In this document: positions 54,585-63,982 of the stretch, in pieces
Numbering within the stretch: position 1 is the first letter of the stretch
Layout: each line of letters starts with the position of its first letter
Assembly (NCBI RefSeq): GCF_003860345.1
Contig: NZ_CP034179.1
Coordinates: 3,084,001 to 3,148,000 of the forward strand
Reading direction: 5' to 3'
Source: Caenibius tardaugens NBRC 16725
Lineage (GTDB): Bacteria > Pseudomonadota > Alphaproteobacteria > Sphingomonadales > Sphingomonadaceae
DNA length: 64,000 nucleotides
Notes under the pieces: generated by a model
What the model was told of the DNA's origin: nothing
Databases searched by the model: none
The model's input: the letters and a program-made list of their open reading frames with translations, nothing else
Program-made: the position numbers and the translations under genes

Positions 54585-55137
54585 CCGGTTCCGCTGTGGC
54601 CTGCGCCGTCATCCCATGGCGGCAGGCAGTGACGACCCGGGCCGGTTCCGCGCTGGCGGCCAGCTTCAGCGTGCCGCCGCCGGGCAGGGTCGCCTCGACC
54701 GCACTTCCATCAAGGAAAACATCGAGTTGCGGATCGAGCGCGGGGGTGCGGCTTTCCCAGCGCCAGGCGCCGCCTTCAGAATGGGTTTCGGCTGCCAGCC
54801 GCGCGTTCATGCGTGCGCCCAGCAGTGCCAGCAGCGCCTTGGCCCCGGGATCGGCCGGCGCGTAGCGAACCATATGGATAAACGGCCCCGCGCCTTGTGC
54901 TTCTTCACAGGTCAGTGAGAAAAGCGGGGTTTCGCCGGGTTTACCGAAACGGAGCGAATTTGCGCTGTCCAGCGCAGCCCAGACCGCATGGGTGACATCG
55001 GGCGATGCCGCCAGAATGGGTTCGGGCTGACTGCCAATCTCTTCAAAAGAGAATTTCTGGACCACATTGTCACTGGCCGCTGCACTGCATGCAGCCAGTG
55101 GAAGACAGAAAAAAGAAATAAGGGCGCGCCGCTGCAT
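54559..55137 (-). CDS. putative lipoprotein of unknown function
   Basis: 192 residues. The signal peptide ends in LAAC (Cys17). The mature part has SLTCEEAQGAGPFIHMVRYA, DVFLDGSAVEATLPGGGTL and a Pro/Ala tail; no family is recognised with confidence. Its 3' end overlaps dsbD by 26 bp on the opposite strand, a convergent overlap. It starts with no neighbour on the same strand closer than uvrB. Confidence 0.72.
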   Translation of the reverse strand: MQRRALISFFCLPLAACSAAASDNVVQKFSFEEIGSQPEPILAASPDVTHAVWAALDSANSLRFGKPGETPLFSLTCEEAQGAGPFIHMVRYAPADPGAKALLALLGARMNARLAAETHSEGGAWRWESRTPALDPQLDVFLDGSAVEATLPGGGTLKLAASAEPARVVTACRHGMTAQATAEPVTPPAPPA

Positions 55138-55258
55138 CTGTTCAGTTCTGTTAATTAATGACTGCGATGTCCTTATATTGCTGCGAGAACTGCCAAGCGC
55201 AACTGATCATCATGGCATTTCCACGTTGTTGCGTAACTATCTGGCGCAAATATACATT

Positions 55259-57445
55259 CTACCGCCCCCATTTGCGCTGTACCTTGCCGTAACGCATTTT
55301 GCGCGTGCCGGGTTTGCCTTCGTTGCTGCGCCCGGCGACAGGAGCCTTGCGTTCGGCTTCTGGCAAACCAAGTTCTTCCGCTTCCAGACGGCGGATTTCA
55401 TCGCGCAATCGCCCGGCCTCTTCGAATTCCAGATCAGCGGCGGCGGCGCGCATTTTCGCTTCCAGTTCTTCGATATAGGCACGCAGATTGTGCCCGACGA
55501 GATTGTTGCGGCCTTCTGCATCGATATCGACAGTAACCCCGTCCTGCGCCGCGGTATGCGCCACGATATCGGCAATGCCGCGCCGGATTGTTTGCGGGGT
55601 GATCCCGTGTTCTTCGTTGTAGGCGCGCTGTTTATCCCGGCGCCGGTCGGTTTCCGCGATGGCCCGTTCCATGCTGCCGGTCATACGGTCAGCATAGAGG
55701 ATTACCCGGCCATCGACATTGCGCGCGGCGCGGCCAATCGTCTGCACCAGCGAGGTTTCGCTGCGCAGGAACCCTTCCTTGTCGGCGTCGAGAATGCAGA
55801 CCAGCCCGCATTCGGGAATATCCAGCCCTTCGCGCAGGAGGTTGATGCCCACAAGCACATCGTAAACCCCCATGCGCAAATCGCGGATCAGTTCGATGCG
55901 TTCCAGCGTTTCCACATCGGAATGCATGTAGCGTACGCGCACACCGGCTTCGTGCATGAATTCGGTCAGATCTTCGGCCATGCGCTTGGTCAGCGTGGTA
56001 ACCAGTGTGCGATAGCCGCGCGCCGCCGTTTCGCGGCATTCGTTGATACAGTCCTGGACCTGATCTTCCACCGGGCGGATTTCCACCGGCGGGTCGATCA
56101 GGCCGGTGGGGCGGATCACCTGTTCGGCGAAGACGCCGCCGGTCTGTTCCATTTCCCAATTGCCGGGGGTGGCGGAAACGGCGACGGTTTGCGGGCGCAT
56201 CGCATCCCATTCGTTGAACCGCAATGGGCGGTTGTCGATACAGCTGGGCAGACGAAACCCGTATTCGGCCAGAGTCAGTTTGCGGCGATGGTCCCCGCGC
56301 GCCATGGCGCCGACCTGCGGCACGGTCTGGTGGCTTTCATCGACAAACAGCAGCGCGTTATCCGGCAGATATTCGAACAGCGTCGGCGGCGGTTCTCCGG
56401 GAAGGCGGCCGGTGAGAAACCGGCTGTAATTCTCGATCCCCGCGCAAGACCCGGTGGCGGCGATCATTTCGAGATCGAAATTGGTGCGCTGTTCCAGCCT
56501 TTGTGCTTCGAGCAGACGCCCTTCGGCATTAAGTTCCTTGAGCCGTTCGGAGAGTTCGAACTTGATGGCCTCGCTCGCCTGTTTCATTGTCGGACCGGGC
56601 GTGACGTAGTGCGAATTGGCGTAAATCCGGACTTTGTCGAGGCTGGCCCCCTTCTTGCCGGTCAGGGGATCGAATTCGGCGATTTCCTCGATATCGTCAC
56701 CGAAGAAACTGATCCGCCACGCCATATCCTCATAGTGGCTGGGAAAAATTTCGAGATTGTCGCCGCGCACGCGGAAATTGCCGCGGGCAAACGCGGCATC
56801 ATTGCGCTTGTACTGCAGGGCAACAAGCTTGCGGATGATCTCGCGCTGGTCGGCCGTATCCCCTTTCTTGAGATCGAAAATCATCGCGGAATAGGTTTCG
56901 ACCGAACCGATACCGTAAAGGCACGAGACCGACGCCACGATGATCACGTCATCGCGTTCGAGAAGTGCACGGGTGGCGGAGTGGCGCATCCGGTCGATCG
57001 CCTCGTTCACCGAGCTTTCCTTCTCGATATAGGTGTCGCTGCGCGGAACGTAGGCTTCCGGCTGGTAATAATCGTAATAGCTGACGAAGTACTCCACCGC
57101 ATTATCGGGGAAGAAGCTTTTGAATTCGCCATAAAGTTGGGCAGCGAGAATCTTGTTCGGGGCAAGAATCAGGGCGGGGCGCTGAACATGTTCGATGACT
57201 TTGGCCATCGTGAAGGTCTTGCCCGATCCGGTGACGCCCAGCAGCACCTGCGTCTTTTCCCCGTCGCCGACCGCCTGCACCAGTTCGGCAATGGCGGTGG
57301 GCTGATCGCCTGATGGCGCGTATTCGGACACGATCCGGAACGGCTTGCCGCCGTCTGTCTTCTCGGGCCGTGCCGGTTTGTGGGGGACAAAGGTGCCGGA
57401 GGTATCCGGCTCTTCCAGCCCGCGACGGATTACAAGTTCTGCCAT
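55259..57445 (-). CDS. uvrB: excinuclease ABC subunit B
   Basis: 728 residues. UvrB is the damage-verifying helicase-like subunit of nucleotide excision repair, loaded by UvrA and partnered by UvrC. Walker A is [12 protein letters not shown]. The beta-hairpin region has [20 protein letters not shown], and helicase motifs V and VI include [13 protein letters not shown] and QTIGRAARN. The UvrC-binding C-terminal motif is [20 protein letters not shown]. The ATG of MAELVIRRG is chosen; upstream in-frame sequence is not protein-like. A Lys/Arg-rich tail ends the protein. Confidence 0.97.
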   Translation of the reverse strand: MAELVIRRGLEEPDTSGTFVPHKPARPEKTDGGKPFRIVSEYAPSGDQPTAIAELVQAVGDGEKTQVLLGVTGSGKTFTMAKVIEHVQRPALILAPNKILAAQLYGEFKSFFPDNAVEYFVSYYDYYQPEAYVPRSDTYIEKESSVNEAIDRMRHSATRALLERDDVIIVASVSCLYGIGSVETYSAMIFDLKKGDTADQREIIRKLVALQYKRNDAAFARGNFRVRGDNLEIFPSHYEDMAWRISFFGDDIEEIAEFDPLTGKKGASLDKVRIYANSHYVTPGPTMKQASEAIKFELSERLKELNAEGRLLEAQRLEQRTNFDLEMIAATGSCAGIENYSRFLTGRLPGEPPPTLFEYLPDNALLFVDESHQTVPQVGAMARGDHRRKLTLAEYGFRLPSCIDNRPLRFNEWDAMRPQTVAVSATPGNWEMEQTGGVFAEQVIRPTGLIDPPVEIRPVEDQVQDCINECRETAARGYRTLVTTLTKRMAEDLTEFMHEAGVRVRYMHSDVETLERIELIRDLRMGVYDVLVGINLLREGLDIPECGLVCILDADKEGFLRSETSLVQTIGRAARNVDGRVILYADRMTGSMERAIAETDRRRDKQRAYNEEHGITPQTIRRGIADIVAHTAAQDGVTVDIDAEGRNNLVGHNLRAYIEELEAKMRAAAADLEFEEAGRLRDEIRRLEAEELGLPEAERKAPVAGRSNEGKPGTRKMRYGKVQRKWGR

Positions 57446-57565
57446 GGCGGTGAATATGGGCGCAGCAGGGCGGGCACGCAATCGTTGGCAGAGGGCGTTT
57501 CGCCTGTTAGCGTGTGAGATGAAAAGACAATCGGTCGCTGGATTGCAACATTTCTGGAGAATTCC

Positions 57566-58111
57566 ATGCGTATGAAACATGTTCTTTCGTTCACTGCCCC
57601 GCTCGCCGCAGCGCTTCTGCTGGCAGGTTGCGGCAAATCGGACGAAGGCCCCAAGACCCCGGAACAGGCAGCGGCTGAAGCATCGAAGATGGCAAAGCCG
57701 GAACCGGGCAAGTACCGTTCGAGCGTGAAGGTTCTCGAGTTCGACATTCCCGGAATGCCCGCTGCCCAGGCGGAACAGATGAAGGGCATGATGGGCGGCA
57801 AGGACGGTCAGGCCACGGAATTCTGCCTGTCGGCCGAAGACGCCAACAAGGGCTACGAGGAAATGGTGAAGAAGTCCTCACAGGGCAACTGCACCTTCGA
57901 GAAGTTCAACGTCGCCTCCAACACGCTTGATGCCAAGATGGCCTGTGACATGGGCAACGGCATGAAGTCGGATATGACGATGAACGGTACGACCTCGTCC
58001 ACTGGCTCCAAGATCGTGATGGACATCAACAATACCGCGCCGCAGATTCCGGGCGGCAAGATGCACACCAAGATGGAAGTCACCAATGAACGGATCGGTG
58101 ATTGCACCTGA
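57566..58111 (+). CDS. DUF3617-type lipoprotein
   Basis: 181 residues. The lipobox LLAGC (Cys22) makes it an envelope lipoprotein. The mature part has [20 protein letters not shown], then a Met-rich stretch ([10 protein letters not shown]), FCLSAEDA and paired Cys residues ([18 protein letters not shown]). This matches the DUF3617 pattern common in Sphingomonadales. The role is unknown. It is divergent from uvrB across 120 bp. Confidence 0.85.
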   Translation: MRMKHVLSFTAPLAAALLLAGCGKSDEGPKTPEQAAAEASKMAKPEPGKYRSSVKVLEFDIPGMPAAQAEQMKGMMGGKDGQATEFCLSAEDANKGYEEMVKKSSQGNCTFEKFNVASNTLDAKMACDMGNGMKSDMTMNGTTSSTGSKIVMDINNTAPQIPGGKMHTKMEVTNERIGDCT

Positions 58112-58150
58112 TCCGGTCACCCGGTCTGATGGGCCGGTGGCTGGTACGCG

Positions 58151-58966
58151 ATGAACGTCCAACCTCCTGTACCGGATGACGGGCCGCTCGGCGTCGATGA
58201 GGATATCGACGCCGGCGGTTCCGCCCGTATGGCAGCCCTCTATCGGGAAGCCGCCCGGCGTGCCGCTCTGGCTGGCGAACCCCGACCCAGTGGGGTCAAG
58301 GGGCCGCCTATCCGGCGCATGCTGGGTGAGCTCGATGTTTTTGCTGAACCCTTCCGCCGGTTCACGCGCAATTTCCCTGTTGAACGCACCAGCAATCCGC
58401 GCACGGTGATGTTGCTGCCGGGCTTCGGTACGCACCCGGTGCGGATGCGCTATATGGCGCAGCAACTGGAGAAGGCCGGGCACAAAGTTAAGCGCTGGGG
58501 GCTGGGGTTCAATTTCGGCCCGACCGTTCAGAATATTCCCCTGCTCGAACGCCGCCTCATACATCTGCACAAACGCTATGGCCGCCCTGTGGTGCTGGTC
58601 GGGTGGAGCCTGGGCGGTTTGTTTGCCCGCGAACTGGCGTGGCGTCATCCCGATATCGTGGCCAAGGTAGTGACCATGGGGTCGCCGTTTTCCGGCAATC
58701 CGCGTGCCAACAATGCCTGGCGGATATATCATCTGGTCACTGGCCATGCGGTGGAATCGCCACCCATCGACACGGATTTGGCGATGAAGCCGCCGGTGCC
58801 GACCGTGGCCCTGTGGAGCCCGCGCGACGGCATCGTTTCGGCCCGGTCTTCCCGTGGCCTGCCGGGGGAACGGGATCGGGAAATTGCCTTGCGTTGCACG
58901 CATTTGGGTTTCGCCTACTCGCCCGAAGCGATTGCCGCGGTGCTGCGCGAACTGGAGGATATTTGA
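58151..58966 (+). CDS. alpha/beta hydrolase
   Basis: 271 residues. The nucleophile elbow is GWSLGG with Ser153; the preceding strand VVLVGWS and the oxyanion region MLLPGFGTHPVRMR are typical. A late His lies in RCTHLGFAY. There is no signal peptide. It resembles lipase-like or PGAP1-like hydrolases of unknown substrate. It lies 78 bp upstream of the Anbu locus in the same direction, but a separate promoter seems to start there. Confidence 0.82.
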   Translation: MNVQPPVPDDGPLGVDEDIDAGGSARMAALYREAARRAALAGEPRPSGVKGPPIRRMLGELDVFAEPFRRFTRNFPVERTSNPRTVMLLPGFGTHPVRMRYMAQQLEKAGHKVKRWGLGFNFGPTVQNIPLLERRLIHLHKRYGRPVVLVGWSLGGLFARELAWRHPDIVAKVVTMGSPFSGNPRANNAWRIYHLVTGHAVESPPIDTDLAMKPPVPTVALWSPRDGIVSARSSRGLPGERDREIALRCTHLGFAYSPEAIAAVLRELEDI

Positions 58967-58994
58967 AAAAAATGCAGCAAGTGTCTGGAATCGA

Positions 58995-59034
58995 TTGACA
59001 GTGCCCCGGCATATGGCATTGTTGCACTGCAACA
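58995..59034 (+). promoter_or_regulatory. promoter with 15-bp palindrome before Anbu locus
   Basis: TTGACA (58995-59000) with a weak ATTGTT 17 bp on (59018-59023) overlaps TGTTGCACTGCAACA (59020-59034), a perfect palindrome about one central C. It ends 10 bp before the ATG at 59045. Similar TGC/GCA palindromes bind PhaR-type regulators in Alphaproteobacteria; that link is inference. Confidence 0.55.
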
Positions 59035-59044
59035 TAAGAGGCCT

Positions 59045-60472
59045 ATGACGATCTCAAGCCCGACATTCGACGAGATGTTCACCGCTGATGGCGGGACCCG
59101 GTCAGCCTATGCCGGATATTCCGAATGGCTTGAGGCACAAGATCAGCACTGGATGACACACAAGGGGGCTGAAGCCGAAGCCTTCTTCCGGCGCACAGGG
59201 ATCACTTTCAACGTTTACGGGGAAGAGGATGCGGAAGAGCGTCTGATCCCCTTCGATCTCGTGCCGCGTATTATTACCGGCAAGGAATGGCGGCGTCTGT
59301 CGCGCGGGATCGAACAGCGCGTCCGGGCTCTGAACGCATTCATTCACGACCTCTATCACCGGCAGGAAATTGTCCGGTCAGGCCGCCTGCCCGAACGGCT
59401 GTTCCGCGACAATGTGGCCTGGCTGCCGGAAATGGTTGGCCTGACACCGCCAGGCGGGGTTTACACGCATATTGTCGGGATCGATCTGGTTCGCACCGGC
59501 CCTGACGAATTCATGGTTCTGGAAGACAACGCCCGCACGCCCAGCGGGGTCAGTTACATGCTGGAAAACCGGGAAACGATGATGTCGATGTTCCCGGAAC
59601 TGTTCACCGGGATGCATGTGCGGCCGGTATCCGATTATCCCCGCCGACTGGCCAAAAGCCTTGCCGCCTGTGCCCCGGAATGTGCCGCGGCGCGGCCGGT
59701 GGTCGCCGTGCTGACGCCGGGCGTCTACAATTCGGCCTATTTCGAACATGCCTTTCTGGCGGATCAGATGGGCGCGGAACTGGTGGAAGGCAGCGATCTT
59801 CGGGTTCAGGACGGCCGTGTCTGCATGCGCACGACCCGCGGTTATCAGCCGGTCGATGTGATTTATCGCCGGGTCGACGATGAATACCTCGATCCGCTGA
59901 GCTTCAACCCGACGAGCTTGCTGGGTGTGCCGGGTATCATGGATGTCTATCGGGCCGGGCGGGTGACGATTGCCAACGCACCGGGGGCTGGTGTGGCGGA
60001 TGACAAGGCGATCTACAGCTTCATGCCCGAAATCGTGGAATTCTATACGGGCGAGAAGCCGTTGCTGCCCAATGTGCCCACCTGGCGGTGCGCGGAAAAG
60101 GACAGTCTGGCCTATGTTCTGGCGCATCTTGAGGAACTTGTGGTCAAGGAAGTTCACGGTTCCGGCGGGTATGGCATGCTGATCGGCCCGACATCGTCCA
60201 AACGGGAAATCGCCGCTTTCCGCAAGAAGCTCGAAGCCAAGCCGGAAAACTATATCGCGCAGCCCACTCTGGCACTGTCGACCGTGCCGGTCTTCACGAA
60301 GAAGGGGCTCGCCCCGCGCCATGTGGACTTGCGCCCCTTCGTGCTGGTTTCGCCGCAAGGGATCGATATCACGCCGGGCGGCCTGACCCGGGTGGCGATG
60401 AAGAAGGGGTCGCTGGTGGTGAATTCCAGCCAGGGCGGCGGCACCAAGGATACCTGGGTGCTGGACGACTGA
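59045..60472 (+). CDS. circularly permuted ATP-grasp protein (Anbu locus)
   Basis: 475 residues of the CP_ATPgrasp type. Landmarks are YHRQEIVRSGRLPERLF, FMVLEDNARTPSGVSYMLENR (Mg/ATP region), VDVIYRRVDDEYLDPLSFN, KEVHGSGGYGMLIGP (glycine-rich ATP loop) and a C-terminal SQGGGTKDTWVLDD. ATP-grasp enzymes join a carboxylate to an amine or thiol; the substrate here is not known. It is the first gene of the four-gene locus with alpha-E, transglutaminase and Anbu. The gap to the alpha-E gene is 34 bp. Confidence 0.92.
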   Translation: MTISSPTFDEMFTADGGTRSAYAGYSEWLEAQDQHWMTHKGAEAEAFFRRTGITFNVYGEEDAEERLIPFDLVPRIITGKEWRRLSRGIEQRVRALNAFIHDLYHRQEIVRSGRLPERLFRDNVAWLPEMVGLTPPGGVYTHIVGIDLVRTGPDEFMVLEDNARTPSGVSYMLENRETMMSMFPELFTGMHVRPVSDYPRRLAKSLAACAPECAAARPVVAVLTPGVYNSAYFEHAFLADQMGAELVEGSDLRVQDGRVCMRTTRGYQPVDVIYRRVDDEYLDPLSFNPTSLLGVPGIMDVYRAGRVTIANAPGAGVADDKAIYSFMPEIVEFYTGEKPLLPNVPTWRCAEKDSLAYVLAHLEELVVKEVHGSGGYGMLIGPTSSKREIAAFRKKLEAKPENYIAQPTLALSTVPVFTKKGLAPRHVDLRPFVLVSPQGIDITPGGLTRVAMKKGSLVVNSSQGGGTKDTWVLDD

Positions 60473-60506
60473 TGGGCGGCGCACGGATCAGGACGGAGAC
60501 GCAGCC

Positions 60507-61451
60507 ATGCTAGGGCGGACCGCCAACAGCATCTTCTGGATGTGCCGTTATCTCGAACGGGCGGAAAACACCTCGCGCCTGCTCGACGCGGGGTTCCGCA
60601 TGTCGCTGACGCGGGCGTCGGATTCCGCCAGCGAGGAATGGCGTTCGGTCATTGTCACATTGGGGCAGGTCGAACACTACGACACGCTGTATGACAGCTA
60701 TACCGGGCCGCAAGTGTGCAATTATGTGCTGCGCGCGCCCGAAAACCCCAGCAGCGTGCTGGCCATGGCGGAAATGGCGCGCACCAACGCGCGGGTTGCA
60801 CGTTCTTCGCTCACCATGGAAGTGTGGGAAGCCGTCAACGAAGGTTGGATGACGTTGAAGGACATGCTGTCCCGACCGGTCAGGGAAAGCAATCTGGGCG
60901 CGGTGCTGGCCACTATCCGCCGGGAAACCACGCTGTTCCGCGGCGCCAGCTATGGCACCATGCTGCGCAGCGACATCTACCAGTTCGCACGGGCCGGGAT
61001 GTTTATCGAACGCGCGGACAATACGGCGCGTATTCTGGACGTGAAGTATCACCTGCTTCTGCCTTCGCTGGCCTATGTCGGGTCCAGTCTCGACAGTTCA
61101 CAGTGGGATCAGGTGCTGCGATCACTGGCAGGCGATCGGGCCTACAGCTGGCTCAACGCCGGCCAGATGGACCCACGCGGAATTGCCGAATTTCTCATTC
61201 TGGATGCCCGTTTCCCGCGCAGTCTGCGGTTCAGTTACGAACAGCTTTCCCAGCATCTTACGGAACTGGCACGGGAATATGGGGAAGAAAGCCCCGCGCA
61301 CGCCGTGATGCGCGACACGCGGGACTGGCTGGCCGAACGCACCATTCAGGATATTTTCGACACTGGTCTGCACGAATTCCTGATCGACTTCATCGACCGT
61401 AACCAGGCGGTCGCGAATGCGATCGCGGAGGATTACCGCTTCATCACATAG
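60507..61451 (+). CDS. alpha-E domain protein (Anbu locus)
   Basis: 314 residues, all helical. It begins MLGRTANSIFWMCRYLERAE, the family hallmark, and continues with TLFRGASYGTMLRSDIYQFA and MFIERADNTARILDVKYHLL; Glu/Arg pairs recur. GGAG lies before the ATG. The biochemical role of alpha-E proteins is unknown; they occur almost always next to a CP ATP-grasp gene and may form a complex with it. The TAG stop lies inside the ribosome-binding site of the next gene. Confidence 0.92.
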   Translation: MLGRTANSIFWMCRYLERAENTSRLLDAGFRMSLTRASDSASEEWRSVIVTLGQVEHYDTLYDSYTGPQVCNYVLRAPENPSSVLAMAEMARTNARVARSSLTMEVWEAVNEGWMTLKDMLSRPVRESNLGAVLATIRRETTLFRGASYGTMLRSDIYQFARAGMFIERADNTARILDVKYHLLLPSLAYVGSSLDSSQWDQVLRSLAGDRAYSWLNAGQMDPRGIAEFLILDARFPRSLRFSYEQLSQHLTELAREYGEESPAHAVMRDTRDWLAERTIQDIFDTGLHEFLIDFIDRNQAVANAIAEDYRFIT

Positions 61452-61461
61452 GAGCCTGCCC

Positions 61462-62277
61462 TTGCACCTCGCTATCGACCACACGACCCGATATCGCTTC
61501 GCCGAACCGGTCGCATATGCTTTGCAGAGGTTGCGGATCATGCCCAAGGCCACACAGGGGCAGGTCGTGCTTGACTGGCATGTCGAGTATGAAGGGGTGA
61601 AGGAAGAGCTGTCCTACGAGGATCAGAACTGCAACCGCGTAACGCTGGTTTCCGTCGCGCCCGGCACCAGTGAAGTGGTCATTCGCTGTCACGGAACGGT
61701 GCAGACCGAGGATCGCGCCGGTGTGATGGGCCCGCATTCGGGGAATTTGCCGCTCTGGGGTTTCAGCAGCCAGACCGCCTATACCCGACCGGGCCCGAAA
61801 ATCCGTGCACTGGTGGCCGCGGTGCGCCGTGAAGAACGCGACCTTCTGGGGCAATTGCACGCGCTGTCTGCGATGATTCTCGAACACGTCGCCTATGAAG
61901 CTGGTCATACCGGGGTGGAAACGACTGCGGAACAGGCGATGGAGGCAGGCCACGGGGTCTGCCAGGACCATGCGCATATTTTCCTTTCCGGCGTCCGCCT
62001 GCTGGGCGTTCCGGCGCGCTATGTCAGCGGATATCTGATGATGGACGACAGGGTTAATCAGGAAGCGACCCATGCATGGGCCGAAGCCTATGTCGAGGGA
62101 CTGGGCTGGGTGGGCTTTGATGTGGCCAATGGCATCAGTCCCGATGCGCGCTATATTCGCGTGGCGACCGGGCGTGATTACAGGGATGCTGCGCCGATTA
62201 CGGGAATCAGTTTTGGTGGTGTAGAAGAGGAATTGCACGTGCAACTGGCGGTGGAGCGGCAGTTTACGCAGCAGTAA
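61462..62277 (+). CDS. transglutaminase-like protein (Anbu locus)
   Basis: 271 residues from a TTG; TAGGAG, made with the alpha-E stop, lies nine bases before it. An N-terminal beta-sandwich with HTTRYRFAEPVAYALQRLR, the bacterial transglutaminase N-domain, leads to the cysteine-protease-like core. The triad is Cys in GHGVCQDHAH, His in EATHAWAEAY and Asp in VGFDVANG. It may act as a transamidase or peptidase. The translation signals imply coupling with alpha-E. Confidence 0.92.
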   Translation: MHLAIDHTTRYRFAEPVAYALQRLRIMPKATQGQVVLDWHVEYEGVKEELSYEDQNCNRVTLVSVAPGTSEVVIRCHGTVQTEDRAGVMGPHSGNLPLWGFSSQTAYTRPGPKIRALVAAVRREERDLLGQLHALSAMILEHVAYEAGHTGVETTAEQAMEAGHGVCQDHAHIFLSGVRLLGVPARYVSGYLMMDDRVNQEATHAWAEAYVEGLGWVGFDVANGISPDARYIRVATGRDYRDAAPITGISFGGVEEELHVQLAVERQFTQQ

Positions 62278-62375
62278 AGCCGGGCCAGCCTGACATAAAC
62301 TGGCGTTGATCGGGCGGCGAAGGGTCGCTAGCGCCCGGTTTTCAAATATTATTTGGCAGTGCCAGAGGAATACGC

Positions 62376-63152
62376 ATGACCTATTGTGTTGGGATGATGC
62401 TGGACAAGGGCCTCGTGCTCATGAGCGATACCCGCACCAATTCGGGCGTCGACAACATCTCTGTCTTTCGCAAGATGTTCTACTGGTCGGTGCCGGGTGA
62501 CCGCATCATCGCGCTGATGACGGCAGGCAATCTGGCGACCACGCAGGCGGTTATCAGCCAGCTTGAAGAACGGACCAAAACCCCTTCCGAACGGCACAAT
62601 TCGCTGCTCGAAGCGCCGACGATGTTTCAGGTGGCGGCTGAAGTAGGGCGGTTGCTGCGCGAAACGATCCAGAATTCACAGAGCGATAACGGGCAAAACG
62701 GCGAGGGGCGTTTCACCGCCTCGATCATTCTGTGCGGGCAGATCAATGGCATGGAACCGCGCCTGTTCATGATCTACCCCGAAGGCAATTTCATCGAAGC
62801 GACTTCGGACACGCCGTTTTTCCAGATCGGCGAAACCAAGTATGGCCGCCCTATCATCCTGCGCGGTTATGAGCGCGACATGAGCTTTGAGGATGCGGTG
62901 AAACTGCTGATGGTGTCGTTCGATTCGACGCTGAAGGCGAACCTTTCGGTGGGCATGCCGCTCGATGTCATGGTGATTGCACGCGATGGTTTCGGCCCGT
63001 TGCATGTACGGCGGGTCCATGCCGAAGATGCGTATTTCCAGTCGATTTCGTCAAACTGGGGTAATGCGTTGAAATCGGCGTTCGATTCGCTGCCCGATTA
63101 CAGTTTCGGTGCGGACAGGGAACCGCCTCCGGCCAATCTGGAACTGTCCTAA
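62376..63152 (+). CDS. Anbu proteasome-like peptidase
   Basis: 258 residues of the ancestral-beta-subunit family. Thr2 directly after Met is the expected nucleophile. SDTRTNSGVDNISVFRKMF holds the conserved Asp/Lys region; IIALMTAGNLATTQAVI and the later GRFTASIILCGQI follow the proteasome beta fold. AGAGGAA precedes the ATG after a 98-bp gap, so a promoter of its own is possible. Anbu forms open helical assemblies in other bacteria; its substrates are unknown. Its stop overlaps the convergent extensin-like gene by four bases. Confidence 0.93.
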   Translation: MTYCVGMMLDKGLVLMSDTRTNSGVDNISVFRKMFYWSVPGDRIIALMTAGNLATTQAVISQLEERTKTPSERHNSLLEAPTMFQVAAEVGRLLRETIQNSQSDNGQNGEGRFTASIILCGQINGMEPRLFMIYPEGNFIEATSDTPFFQIGETKYGRPIILRGYERDMSFEDAVKLLMVSFDSTLKANLSVGMPLDVMVIARDGFGPLHVRRVHAEDAYFQSISSNWGNALKSAFDSLPDYSFGADREPPPANLELS

Positions 63153-63808
63153 CGACAGAACGCGCCGTTGCCGATTTCCAGATGGAGATGGTCCCGGTGG
63201 GCCTGGTTGTAATTCGGACCCAACACCGTTCCGAACCGTTTGCAGGCGCTATCCTGCACCACGCGCAGAAACTGGCGTTCTGCGGGTGAGCCGTTATTCC
63301 AGTGTTCGAGCACGCTGATGCGCTGCCCGTTTTCCAGAATGAATGCGGAGACATCGACCGCGTTGGCCGTGGCATGGGCGGAACGGCGTCCGGTGCCTGC
63401 CACATTACGACAGGCATAGCTGCCCATGGTTTCGATGCGCACCAGCCCGCTTCCGAGAATCTGCCGTGCGGCGCGATCGGCGCCGAAACGCGCCCATTGT
63501 GCGAAAGTGCTGGCAACCGGACAGGCCAGCGGACCAAGGTTTGCAACCGCCAACTGATTATAATCACCACGAATATCGGACAATTTTACGGTGTTGAGAT
63601 TGGAACAGCCGCCGCCGAAATACTGATCGGGCAGGGGGGTGAAGCTGGCGTTGGTCTGGCCGAGCTGGGCCAGGCACTGCCGGGCTTCGGGGCGAGGGGT
63701 GATCACCGTGGCCGATTGTTTCGTGCCACGGGATTTGGAAACCTGCGGGCTGTCTATGCACGCCCCCAGCATGGCCATCAGCGGTAGCAATAGAAATATG
63801 CGCCTCAT
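63149..63808 (-). CDS. extensin-like lipoprotein
   Basis: 219 residues from the ATG giving MRRIFLLLPLM. The lipobox LGAC (Cys17) makes it an envelope lipoprotein. The C-terminal extensin-like domain has YACRNVAGTGRRSAHATANA, VDVSAFILENG, and a DHLHLEIGNGAFCR ending with the zinc-type His residues of the DD-carboxypeptidase/endopeptidase fold. It probably trims or binds peptidoglycan. Convergent with the Anbu gene. Confidence 0.88.
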   Translation of the reverse strand: MRRIFLLLPLMAMLGACIDSPQVSKSRGTKQSATVITPRPEARQCLAQLGQTNASFTPLPDQYFGGGCSNLNTVKLSDIRGDYNQLAVANLGPLACPVASTFAQWARFGADRAARQILGSGLVRIETMGSYACRNVAGTGRRSAHATANAVDVSAFILENGQRISVLEHWNNGSPAERQFLRVVQDSACKRFGTVLGPNYNQAHRDHLHLEIGNGAFCR

Positions 63809-63982
63809 GCACCGGAATCTGTCAGCAATATGGTTACTTATCAATTCATAAGGCTGATTGGTCGGTCGTTTTCCGCTGAAGTGTTGCCAAGCTGCGCTTG
63901 ACTTGGCGCTGGGCAACTCTATTTGCCGCTGCGGGCCACGCGGTCCCAACGCCGCGCGAGCTCTCTGTAAGGAGAGTCATTT

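Noticed and set aside
55067-57313. A 748-codon open frame antisense to uvrB
   Set aside because: It is the shadow of a highly conserved gene; its composition (rich in His, Arg, Gly, Phe) is not protein-like and it has no translation signal.
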